Shown here: positions 16,812-25,298 of the stretch, in pieces
Layout: the number at the start of each line of letters is the position of its first letter
Numbering within the stretch: position 1 is the stretch's first letter
From: Ningiella ruwaisensis
Lineage (GTDB): Bacteria > Pseudomonadota > Gammaproteobacteria > Enterobacterales > Alteromonadaceae
Assembly: GCF_004798935.1 (NCBI RefSeq)
Contig: NZ_RAHT01000003.1
Location: 124,001-188,000 of the forward strand
Direction: 5' to 3'
Length of the DNA stretch: 64,000 nt
The notes under the pieces: generated by a model
Database searches by the model: none
Told to the model about the DNA's origin: nothing
What the model saw: only the letters and a program-made list of their open reading frames with translations
Made by a program: the position numbers and the translations under genes

Positions 16812-19206
16812 TACAAAGCATCAAATTAGCTTTGGTGATGAAGATCCATTTTTGCCGCACCTGCTTGAGGCGATAAATCGCTCGGCACGAATAGACTTTG
16901 CTGTGTCTTTTATAAAAATGTCGGGCTTACAACAGATTCTGTCGGCATTGCTTGATGCAGGTGAACGTGGCGCATCCATTCGTATATTAACCAGTGATTA
17001 TTTATACATCACCGAGCCATCAGCACTAGGCACTTTAAATTCATTAACGAATATACAAAGCTATCTATTCGCAGCGCGAGAGCAAAGTTTTCATGTAAAG
17101 TCCTATATCTTCTGCTATCGCGATGAACACAAAAAGCAAAATGACGGTATCGCATTTATTGGTTCAAGCAACCTTTCAAAGGCGGCATTGACCAATGCTT
17201 TCGAGTGGAATATGGGCGTTCAACAACAACGAGAGCCTGCGATGTTTGCAGCAATACAAACGGCTTTTGAGGAGCTCGTAAAGCACCCATATACGTCAGT
17301 GACAAATGATATCATCATTGCCGATTACGCGAGAAAATATGACCAAAATCGCCAATTAGCGGTGCATCACGTTGCTGAACCGCCTCCAGAGCAAACTTTC
17401 AAGCAGGTTGACGAAGTTTTTCAACCCAACAAAATACAAGAGGAAGCTTTACAAGCGCTCGCAAAGTCCAGGCATGATGGTTATCTGCGCGGTTTGGTAG
17501 TGATGGCGACAGGTACAGGAAAAACATGGCTGGCCGCTTTTGATGTTGCCAGCATAAAAGCAAAGCGTGTGCTGTTTATAGCGCATCGAGAAGAAATTTT
17601 AATCCAGGCTCAGGCCACTTTTGCTCAGCTTTTTCCGAATTACACCAGCGGTATTGTGAATGCACAGCAAAAAGAACTAACCGCGGATTTAATATTTGCT
17701 TCTGTAATGACCCTTGGTAAGGGCAACACGCTGAAGCGTTTACCTCCCGAACATTTTGATTATGTTGTGGTTGATGAATTTCATCACGCCAGTGCGCCAT
17801 CATATCAAGCTGTGATGAATTACTTTACACCACGATTTTTATTAGGTTTGACCGCAACGCCAAAACGTACGGACAACGCAAATATACTTGCGCTGTGTGA
17901 TAACAATTTGGTGTATCAAATTGATATGCCAACAGCAATCGCTAAATCAGTACTGGTTCCATTTCGCTACTTTGGCCTTAAAGATACAGTTGATTATACC
18001 GAGATCCCTTGGCGCAATGGTAAGTTCGATCCGGACGCGCTGACTTCAAAATTTGCCACTCAACAGCGAGCGCATCACAACTTTGTTCACTGGCAAGAGC
18101 ATAAGCAAAGCCGCAGCTTAGGTTTTTGCGTATCCATTTCGCATGCTGAGTTTATGGCAGAGTATTTTTCAAATAAGGGTGCAAAAGCGCTTGCCGTGCA
18201 CTCACGCTCGCATACGCCACGCAATGTTGCTTTACAAATGTTGGCCAGAGGCGAGGTTGATATCATTTTTGCAGTAGACTTGTTTAATGAGGGTACCGAT
18301 TTACCCTTAATTGATACGATTTTAATGCTGCGCCCCACAGAATCAAAAATTGTTTATTTGCAGCAAATAGGGCGAGGACTGCGCCGGGCTTCGAATAAGT
18401 CGCATTTGGTGATTATTGATTATGTGGGTAATCACAATACTTACTTCACGCAATTTGAAGCATTGCTGGGTATCAATTCAACAAATGCAGAGCGCCAGGC
18501 GTTTTTAAAGAAAGCACAAGCGTTGACTCTTGATAATGGTTGTTTTGTAAATTTAGCGCCTGATGCAGTAAGTATGTTGGACAAACTCGTGCAAAGCAGC
18601 ATGCTGACACATCAAGCCTTATATCAGAATTTAAGCGAAACGCTCGGTCACAGGCCGACATTGAGTGAGTACATAGAGGGCGGTGGCGATTTAAGTAAGA
18701 TTCGTCATCATAGCGACTTTTGGTTCAACTTTGTGTATCAACAGGAAGGGATGCCAAAAGACGCAAAAGAAATAATCGATCTTTATGGTGCGCTGCTGGT
18801 CGAAATAGAAAAAACCGCAATGACAAAGTCCTTCAAAATGATTTTGCTCAAAGCCTTTATTGAATGTGGCGGTTTATCAGGTGCGGTTGAACTTAAGACA
18901 CTTTGTAGGCGCTCATGGTACGTACTTCGTCGACACCGTGAATTTCTTAATGACTTAACAAAGCCATTACAGCGGCATATGGTCGATAGCTACTATCCAG
19001 ACAGCTTTATCTCGTATTGGATTAAAAACCCAATTAATGCTTGGGTCGGTGGAAATTCGAAAAAGCGAAAAGCGTTTTTTAAAGTTGAAAATGACAAGTT
19101 TGAGCTTATAGATAGCGTATCTCAGCAGCATCAGGAATTATTGTTAAGTTGGTTGTTGGAGTTAATTGATTATAAGTTGATGGTTTATGCACTTCGAGAC
19201 AATTAG
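16801..19206 (+). CDS. PLD-nuclease / SF2 helicase fusion protein
   Basis: An 801-aa two-domain protein. Residues 1-190 resemble a phospholipase-D-type nuclease half-site: FHVKSYIF followed by GIAFIGSSNLS, the single HxK...GS(S)N pattern that works as a dimer. Residues about 205-560 form an SF2 helicase with Walker A MATGTGKTW, Walker B VVDEFHHAS, motif III GLTATPKR and motif VI QQIGRGLRRA. The last 240 residues are unassigned and do not show the DUF3427 domain seen in its convergent neighbour. The ATG at 16801 is preferred over a TTG at 16792. A DNA-processing or defence role is inferred from architecture and context. Confidence 0.85.
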   Translation: MQTNTKHQISFGDEDPFLPHLLEAINRSARIDFAVSFIKMSGLQQILSALLDAGERGASIRILTSDYLYITEPSALGTLNSLTNIQSYLFAAREQSFHVKSYIFCYRDEHKKQNDGIAFIGSSNLSKAALTNAFEWNMGVQQQREPAMFAAIQTAFEELVKHPYTSVTNDIIIADYARKYDQNRQLAVHHVAEPPPEQTFKQVDEVFQPNKIQEEALQALAKSRHDGYLRGLVVMATGTGKTWLAAFDVASIKAKRVLFIAHREEILIQAQATFAQLFPNYTSGIVNAQQKELTADLIFASVMTLGKGNTLKRLPPEHFDYVVVDEFHHASAPSYQAVMNYFTPRFLLGLTATPKRTDNANILALCDNNLVYQIDMPTAIAKSVLVPFRYFGLKDTVDYTEIPWRNGKFDPDALTSKFATQQRAHHNFVHWQEHKQSRSLGFCVSISHAEFMAEYFSNKGAKALAVHSRSHTPRNVALQMLARGEVDIIFAVDLFNEGTDLPLIDTILMLRPTESKIVYLQQIGRGLRRASNKSHLVIIDYVGNHNTYFTQFEALLGINSTNAERQAFLKKAQALTLDNGCFVNLAPDAVSMLDKLVQSSMLTHQALYQNLSETLGHRPTLSEYIEGGGDLSKIRHHSDFWFNFVYQQEGMPKDAKEIIDLYGALLVEIEKTAMTKSFKMILLKAFIECGGLSGAVELKTLCRRSWYVLRRHREFLNDLTKPLQRHMVDSYYPDSFISYWIKNPINAWVGGNSKKRKAFFKVENDKFELIDSVSQQHQELLLSWLLELIDYKLMVYALRDN

Positions 19207-19241
19207 CCTTGTTTGGTATTAAGGCATTCACCAGCAATTGT

Positions 19242-22200
19242 TTACCCAACAGCCAGCTTGGCTGTATCGTGCCACATGAATGCTGGCATGGGATGCTTTA
19301 ATCTCCAGGTTATATTCATCGGTTGCGAACCTTCATACTTTACAAAATCAACAGGCCCAAAATTAACAAATCCCATTGTCTTTCCGTATTCGTCTTTTGC
19401 TTGCTCTCTCACGAACAAAATAAACGTTTTTTTGTTCAGCTTCTGGTGAATGTAGCTAAGTCCCTTGCCGGATGTTGGCTTCGAACTGTTCTGCGTTTGC
19501 CAGTGAAATAATGTAGGGCTGATAGCGTAGTCATGATACATAGTGGTTGCCGAAAACTGTTTTTCACACTTATCAAGAGTCACAAATAGCAGTTCTGTAT
19601 TTGCATTTTCAATGTTTAAAACACCTTCGCGACTTGAAGATTTTCTATCAATTTTAGTGTCACCAAAAGCAATCAAAATGTGCTCTTTAGGATATCTAAC
19701 GTGCATCTTAAGAGGGGAGCTGTCAACTATCTCATTTTCCACTGTTGGCATTGAAAACTCTTGTGTTTCAAGACGTTTAACTAACAATGTTACTACTTCA
19801 AGTAATTCATTTTTAAGAAGTGTATTGTTCAGCGCTTTGATACTAGACGAAATCGAATCGAATCCAGCTTGTTTAATTGTTTTATCCCAAAAATCATAAT
19901 GACACATAACAGTAAATAGCTCTTTGTGCCTTTCAGGCATGGATTCGATATTGACTAAACTAGTTAGGGAAAAGTTAGACTCGCATAGGGCTTTAACAAA
20001 CCTTAAATATGAAATAGATGTATTGCCTAGAATTCGATTGTTGATTGCACGATAATAAGCTGCGTATATAGGAGACTCAGCTTCATTTATATCATGCTGA
20101 TTGCTTGCGGCAATTAAAGCGTTCCATCCTCCAAACTTGCCAACTTTAATTTTATAAATATCTTCTAAAGTAATGTCCGGATAGATATGCAAGAAGTTAG
20201 TCAGATTAAGCGGTAAGTCAGTAACGTGGGGGTAGCTGGAAATAAGGTTAAGTAATTTGCTTTTATTTAGCGTTGCTTGAGATATGTTCCTCAAGATCAT
20301 TTTCTGAGTTTTCTCTTGTAACTCAATACGACAGCCAAGAGGAAGGTGAGGAAAACCCTGTTTCACTTCTTTAGAAATTGCTTGGTTAGTTTTGCCAACT
20401 AATGCTCTAAATTTATGTGAAAAATCATATTCAGGTCTTGAGTTACCAACAAAATCTAAAATCGTGCAGCATTCCTTGTTTTCAATTAGGCGGAGTCCTC
20501 GACCTAATTGTTGCAAAAATATAGTTAAACTCTCTGTTGGTCTTAAAAATAGTAAAGTGTCTAGTTCAGGAATATCAACACCTTCATTAAAAATATCGAC
20601 TACAAATAGGACATTAATTTCTCTCGACTTTAAACGCTGCTGCTGAATATAACGGTCCCTAGAATTGTCGCTAGTGAGCACTCCACAGGGGATCTTGCTA
20701 AAAGTAAACTTCTTAGCCATATAATTTGCATGCTCTTTGCTCACACAGAACGCAAGCGCTCGCATCTGAGAAATATCAGTAACAATTTCATTGAGGCTTT
20801 GAATAATTCTGACCACCCGTTGGTCATTCAAGGTATATAAGTTGGTAAGCTCAGCAACGTCATATCGGCCTTTTGACCATGAAATTGTCGTAAGATCTGT
20901 TTCATCATCAATTGCAAAGTACTGAAATGGCGATAAATGGCGTTGATTTATTGCTTCTGGCAACCGAATTTCTGCGGCAATAACATTGCAGAAATCTTTG
21001 AGGATGTCAGCACCATCATGGCGTTCCGGTGTTGCAGTTAAGCCAACTAGTATTGTTGGCTCAAAGTGCTCTAGAATTGAACGATAGCTATTAGCTGTTA
21101 CATGGTGAACCTCATCAATAACAATATAGTCGAAGTAATCGTAAGTTAAGTTCAAGCTGTAAAGTTGATTATTGAAACTCTGGATAGAAGCAAATAGGTG
21201 ATTGAACTTTTCAGGCTTATATTGACCTACCAGTAACTCCCCAAATTGACTGTTTTTAAGAACTCCGCGATATGCGCTTCTGGCTTGCTTAAGTATCTCC
21301 TCTCTATGGGCTAAGAATAGAAACTTAGCCTCCGGGTGTTCATTGTAAAATCTTGCAAAGTCAAAAGCTGAAATGACTGTTTTCCCCGTTCCTGTTGCTG
21401 CGACTACAAGGTTTCTATACCTTCCATGCAGCTCTCTCTCGACCTTTAATTTCTCTAGGATGTTTTTTTGATGAGAGTGCGGTTTGATTTCAAAATAAAA
21501 GCTAGACTCACCACCATCAAACGAACCTCTAGCAGTTTGCAGGGCAATATTAAGCCTTTCCCTGCTTTTTGTTTTGCCATCAAACTGTTCGAAATCTGGC
21601 GATTCCCAGTAAGTTTCAAAGGTGCTTAGAGATTTCTCAATAATATGAGGAATTTCTTGAGAGGTGATTTTTAAATTCCACTCTAAACCGCTGGTTAAGG
21701 CTGAGTGAGATAAATTGGATGAGCCAATGTAACCAGTGTTAAAGCTAGTATTACGTATGAACAGATATGACTTAGCGTGTAGTCTTTCCCTATTCGTGTT
21801 GTAACTGAGTTTTACTTCTGTATTGGGAAGTGACGCTAAAAATTCTATTGCCTTAGCATCAGTAGCCCCCATATAGGATGTAGTGATAACTTTGAGTTGC
21901 TTACCACTGCGAGTGAAGTCCTCAAGCTCCTTCTTGAAAATCCTAATTCCAGCCCACTTTATAAATGAAACTAACCAATAAATTTTATCCGACGACTGAA
22001 TTTCTCTTTTAATTTCAGTTTCGAGTGAAATGCCAACGTTACTGCCACAAAATAATTCACTCTGAGTGAGGCCAGTCAGAGGCATTATTGATTCGATGTA
22101 TTTGGGAAGATCAGAGGCAACGGGATTTTGTTTGTCTAGGAGTGCGGTTAGTATCTTGCCTTGCGTATCGATTAAATTTTCGGTGATAATTTCCTTATCA

Positions 22201-22442
22201 CCAATATTGTCGCTTAACCATTCAATGACTTTATTGGCTAGGTTTATTTGGTCAAAAATTCTATTCTCACCGTTAGGCACTGAATCCATAGCTATTTCGA
22301 TAATTCGAGTTAGAAATCGTGACAACCAAGACGCTGCTTCTCCATTTTCTAATAAGCGTTCACCAACATAGAATGTTTCACGATCTAACTTTAGCTCCAC
22401 CAATTGGGTAATTAGTTGCTCATATATGCCAGCTTGATTCAT
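19242..22442 (-). CDS. PLD / SF2 helicase / DUF3427 protein
   Basis: A 1066-aa protein with an N-terminal region of about 130 residues, then a PLD half-site (RLHAKSYLF, then GYIGSSNLSHSAL), then an SF2 helicase with AATGTGKTV, DEVHHVTA, GLTATPERHD and QQLGRGLRL, and a C-terminal DUF3427 domain (about residues 900-1060). DUF3427 helicases with a fused PLD domain occur sporadically in bacteria, often in variable regions, and are suspected defence or repair enzymes. It converges on the other PLD-helicase with 35 bp between the stops. Codon use appears more AT-rich than in the housekeeping genes, which fits horizontal gain. Confidence 0.87.
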   Translation of the reverse strand: MNQAGIYEQLITQLVELKLDRETFYVGERLLENGEAASWLSRFLTRIIEIAMDSVPNGENRIFDQINLANKVIEWLSDNIGDKEIITENLIDTQGKILTALLDKQNPVASDLPKYIESIMPLTGLTQSELFCGSNVGISLETEIKREIQSSDKIYWLVSFIKWAGIRIFKKELEDFTRSGKQLKVITTSYMGATDAKAIEFLASLPNTEVKLSYNTNRERLHAKSYLFIRNTSFNTGYIGSSNLSHSALTSGLEWNLKITSQEIPHIIEKSLSTFETYWESPDFEQFDGKTKSRERLNIALQTARGSFDGGESSFYFEIKPHSHQKNILEKLKVERELHGRYRNLVVAATGTGKTVISAFDFARFYNEHPEAKFLFLAHREEILKQARSAYRGVLKNSQFGELLVGQYKPEKFNHLFASIQSFNNQLYSLNLTYDYFDYIVIDEVHHVTANSYRSILEHFEPTILVGLTATPERHDGADILKDFCNVIAAEIRLPEAINQRHLSPFQYFAIDDETDLTTISWSKGRYDVAELTNLYTLNDQRVVRIIQSLNEIVTDISQMRALAFCVSKEHANYMAKKFTFSKIPCGVLTSDNSRDRYIQQQRLKSREINVLFVVDIFNEGVDIPELDTLLFLRPTESLTIFLQQLGRGLRLIENKECCTILDFVGNSRPEYDFSHKFRALVGKTNQAISKEVKQGFPHLPLGCRIELQEKTQKMILRNISQATLNKSKLLNLISSYPHVTDLPLNLTNFLHIYPDITLEDIYKIKVGKFGGWNALIAASNQHDINEAESPIYAAYYRAINNRILGNTSISYLRFVKALCESNFSLTSLVNIESMPERHKELFTVMCHYDFWDKTIKQAGFDSISSSIKALNNTLLKNELLEVVTLLVKRLETQEFSMPTVENEIVDSSPLKMHVRYPKEHILIAFGDTKIDRKSSSREGVLNIENANTELLFVTLDKCEKQFSATTMYHDYAISPTLFHWQTQNSSKPTSGKGLSYIHQKLNKKTFILFVREQAKDEYGKTMGFVNFGPVDFVKYEGSQPMNITWRLKHPMPAFMWHDTAKLAVG

Positions 22443-22688
22443 AAAGTTGCTTTTTAGTCGTTGATTTATTGAGCATAACTGAAAAGTGAATTTGGGTAAA
22501 AGCTAAATGGAAAAGGCATAATCTTGTTACAGATCAGGCTAATCAGTATTTTAAATGATTAGAACCAAGCTTTTTAAAAATATGAATTTCATCAAGCATT
22601 TTTAACACAGCTCGGGAAGTAAGGCCGCCAAACAATGTTCATATTTAACCAAAAGTCATGAAACATTTTCTGTCCTGCTTATTAGCAC

Positions 22689-24245
22689 TTAACTCTCTTC
22701 GTTCATCACCGCAACAACATCAATTTCAAATTTATCCTTAATTTCTTCGATTAGGAGGGTCGCCTGCTGCTCCAATTGTTTGAGAATCGGACCATCCACT
22801 AGCGCTTCTAATTGCTTACGTTTGCGCTTTGAAACTTTACCACCGTTTTGAATAATAATTGATAAAACCATATCGACTTTATTGTTCGGCAAGTCCGCAT
22901 TTTCGTTGATAAATTTTTTCAAGCAGTCGAACACAGTAAGTAAGCAAACTTCTTTTAGTAGATCATCGGAGATGGCTGTATCCATCATCTCATATACAAA
23001 CTTTACATGCTCGGTGTAGTCCGCAAAGCGATACATGTAATCAATATTATTATTGATTACGATTCTATTGGAATCGTCGAATTCGTAATCCAACATCGCC
23101 ATTATTGGTACCGAAATGGTTTCAAGAACCTGATCGTATTTTTTTTGGTTCTTTAAGATCGCAGCAGATATAGGAATAATAAACTTATGCTCTGGTTCTC
23201 GATGCTTCATAACGTCATGAATCAGATAGCGATGAATGCGACCATTTCCATCGTCAAATGGGTGAATATAAACTTCACCGAAAGATATCAAAGTTGCATG
23301 GAATAATGGGGGAACTGAGCCATCAATCATCAAGTTTTCATGTAGCTTAAATAGACCACTCATCATACTTGCTACGTGTTCTTGTTTAGCACCAACGTAA
23401 TGAACATCTTCATCTCGAACCCCAAACCGTTGAATCGTTGTACCGACATAAATTTCCGATTTACGGTAATCGGTCGCTTTAAACTTCTCATCCACAATTT
23501 GGTTCTGAACGTTGATGAGCGAATGCTTGTTCAAATCATATAATCCAACATTTTTTATTGCATTCAGAAATCGTTGCATTCGCTGCCTATTCGGCTCTTC
23601 TCTCTCTATCTCCGTCGATGACTTTGTTTCCTTTGTATAAAGGTAATTAACCGATCTCCCAATCACATCAACTGATAGCTGTTCTCCGATGCGCTGCATT
23701 TTCGCAAATGCAGTTTTATAAACGTTAGTCTCATCAAGCTGACTTATTTCAGCTGTTTTTCGGATCGTCGGACAAAATTCAGGTGTACCTAGCGCGTTGT
23801 TAATAACCCGTGTTCTTTTATCTTTCTGCCCAGTTCTCAGGGTGTAGTAGAACTCGTCCTCAAACAATTTGATATAGTTCGACGACTTCAAGTCCGGGAT
23901 ATCAAGCTTCTGACCAGTTAGCCATTCGTAAAGAAACCAAAGGACTCGGTTATATTGACTTGTCGGTTTATCTAAAATAAACGCAGTAAACTCAGTCACA
24001 TTAATTTTTTTATAAATTGCTGCGAAGAAATGTAGTCTGATACCTTGGTTTTTTATTGCCGCATGCATCTGCGAGTAAGGATTATCATCGTACTTTAGAT
24101 GGCTGGGAATGACCTTGCGCTTGCTACCACCATATTGGATCAACTGTTCCTTTTCCGCATTCGGATCCTGATAAACCTCCACCCCGAGCTTCGGTAGACG
24201 TAGATCGTAATGCAGATTAAGGTAAGCATATCCAACTGGTTTCAT
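22689..24245 (-). CDS. Fic-domain protein (probable AMPylase)
   Basis: A 518-aa Fic protein. The catalytic loop HPFDDGNGRIHR at residues 328-339 is complete, so it should transfer AMP or another nucleotide moiety to a protein target. In the N-terminal half, KSSTEIEREEPNR resembles the inhibitory helix (S/TxxxE then G/N) of self-inhibited Fic proteins, with Arg in place of Gly/Asn. No separate antitoxin gene lies upstream, consistent with internal inhibition. An AGGA ribosome site precedes the ATG. A phased repeat array lies 105-175 bp upstream. The target protein is unknown. Confidence 0.88.
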   Translation of the reverse strand: MKPVGYAYLNLHYDLRLPKLGVEVYQDPNAEKEQLIQYGGSKRKVIPSHLKYDDNPYSQMHAAIKNQGIRLHFFAAIYKKINVTEFTAFILDKPTSQYNRVLWFLYEWLTGQKLDIPDLKSSNYIKLFEDEFYYTLRTGQKDKRTRVINNALGTPEFCPTIRKTAEISQLDETNVYKTAFAKMQRIGEQLSVDVIGRSVNYLYTKETKSSTEIEREEPNRQRMQRFLNAIKNVGLYDLNKHSLINVQNQIVDEKFKATDYRKSEIYVGTTIQRFGVRDEDVHYVGAKQEHVASMMSGLFKLHENLMIDGSVPPLFHATLISFGEVYIHPFDDGNGRIHRYLIHDVMKHREPEHKFIIPISAAILKNQKKYDQVLETISVPIMAMLDYEFDDSNRIVINNNIDYMYRFADYTEHVKFVYEMMDTAISDDLLKEVCLLTVFDCLKKFINENADLPNNKVDMVLSIIIQNGGKVSKRKRKQLEALVDGPILKQLEQQATLLIEEIKDKFEIDVVAVMNEES

Positions 24246-24659
24246 AGCAGTCCTTTACTTCTCGCAAAAAAGGTATTATCTTTGTTTAACGTTTGCACAA
24301 CCGTATATAATAGTTAGTTTACCAAAAAAATCATTACATTTTAGATTTTTTAGTTACAAATTAAAAATTATACTTACAAATACGGCTTTGTACTTACAAA
24401 ATAGATTTTTAACTTACGAATCAACATTTTCTTGTTAAATTGCGTTTTTTAGTTTCATTAAGTCATACCAAACCGACGGCGCAACAGCATCAGCTACCTC
24501 CCGATGCGCTCGCAGACTAACCCTATGAATAGATATTTGCTCACCGACATTTCACGGCGCTTGCCATGTATAGTGTAAAAATATGCCCAGTAAGAATGCC
24601 CTTTTTTAAAAGGGCTTTGGAAGCATAAGAAAAATATCAGATAGGGTAGAGGAATTTAC
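24246..24659. other. Fic upstream region between fic and island end
   Basis: Besides the phased repeats, this stretch carries a perfect palindrome GCCCTTTT-TT-AAAAGGGC at 24598-24615 close to the left island end. No convincing ORF was found. In the pre-island chromosome this sequence lay directly downstream of yicC. Confidence 0.4.
24351..24420 (-). repeat. 20-bp-phased TTACAAA repeat array upstream of fic
   Basis: Four near-identical decamers TAGTTACAAA, TACTTACAAA, TACTTACAAA and AACTTACGAA start at 24351, 24371, 24391 and 24411, exactly 20 bp apart; a weaker fifth (TCATTACATT) starts at 24331. Two-helical-turn spacing puts all copies on one DNA face, as in operator or iteron arrays. It lies in the upstream region of the fic gene. 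Confidence 0.65.
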
Positions 24660-24679
24660 TCAATATTCTGGATCTGCTC
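24660..24679 (-). repeat. Left attachment site (att) of yicC island
   Basis: 20-bp perfect copy of the yicC 3' end. Followed on the minus strand by G and a TAA stop, it preserves the last codons of the pre-insertion yicC. Confidence 0.88.
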
Positions 24680-24730
24680 GCAGAATAGCATTGGTCATGC
24701 CCTGTGAGACCAGTGCTTTCAAGCGATTGT

Positions 24731-24770
24731 GGTGAGTAACTGTATCACGTTACTCACCGATATACTCACC
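24731..24770. repeat. Arm-type repeats, left island end
   Basis: Perfect 10-bp inverted repeat GGTGAGTAAC...GTTACTCACC (24731-24740 and 24749-24758), plus a third copy of TACTCACC at 24763-24770. The same TACTCACC motif recurs at the right end (37096-37136), as expected for integrase or excisionase arm-binding sites. Confidence 0.65.
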
Positions 24771-24788
24771 AGAAAGATTTTGGCTAAT

Positions 24789-25013
24789 TTACTGATGTTG
24801 CATCCAAAGCAGCAGATCGGACAGCAACCAGGCCTTGGTTGTACCAACTTGCTTGGCTGCCGGAACTTGACCTTTTCGGCTTAGTCTCCACCATGTGGTA
24901 TTGCTGATTGAGGTGATCTGCTTGCGCTCAGCTTCTCTTACCAAGCGCTCTGACTCACCATAGGCGTTCAAGATCTCTGCTCTTTGTGTCAAAGTCGGTT
25001 CAGTATAAGGCAT
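24789..25013 (-). CDS. AlpA-family regulator / excisionase-like
   Basis: A 74-aa MerR-type winged-helix protein: ISNTTWWRLSRKGQVPAAKQVG followed by a short strand and WLLSDLLLWM is the AlpA/prophage regulator pattern. Such proteins activate integrase genes or serve as directionality factors for excision. Its position beside the left att site and the arm-type repeats fits an excisionase role. Its ATG directly abuts the stop codon of the upstream HTH gene. Confidence 0.82.
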   Translation of the reverse strand: MPYTEPTLTQRAEILNAYGESERLVREAERKQITSISNTTWWRLSRKGQVPAAKQVGTTKAWLLSDLLLWMQHQ

Positions 25014-25298
25014 TTACTTTTTCTCCTCTACCCGGTGAGACATCAACCAAGCATCGAGATCATCGCGCTTGAAGTACAGTTTGCGGTTCGGTTTGTAGTG
25101 CGGGATTTGCTTGGTATGCGTGAGCTTATAAATGTACTTAACAGACAAGTTTGCATACTGTGCAGCTTCCTCTGCGCTTAAGAACTGTTTTTGCGATGTT
25201 ATTAGAGTGCGGAGCTCTTCGATTGCCGCTTTGATATCTGCCAACAGAGCTTGAGCTTCGTTTCTATCGCGCTGGGAAATGGGAAAATGGGAAATCAT
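25014..25298 (-). CDS. Helix-turn-helix (excisionase-type) DNA-binding protein
   Basis: A 94-aa protein with a helical N-terminal half and a C-terminal HTH_17 domain (FLSAEEAAQYANLSVKYIYKL, then IPHYKPNRKLYFKRDDLDAWL). It is the middle gene of a three-gene unit, overlapping the DUF927 gene by 4 bp and abutting the AlpA-like gene. A role in controlling replication or excision of the island is likely from position only. Confidence 0.8.
   Translation of the reverse strand: MISHFPISQRDRNEAQALLADIKAAIEELRTLITSQKQFLSAEEAAQYANLSVKYIYKLTHTKQIPHYKPNRKLYFKRDDLDAWLMSHRVEEKK

Noticed and set aside
24598-24615. Palindrome GCCCTTTT-TT-AAAAGGGC as an island boundary
   Set aside because: It lies outside the att repeat and has no partner at the right end; more likely an old yicC-downstream terminator.
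14171-24659. Second tandem island at yicC covering hipBA to fic
   Set aside because: No further copy of the 20-bp att core was seen at its left end and no integrase is present.
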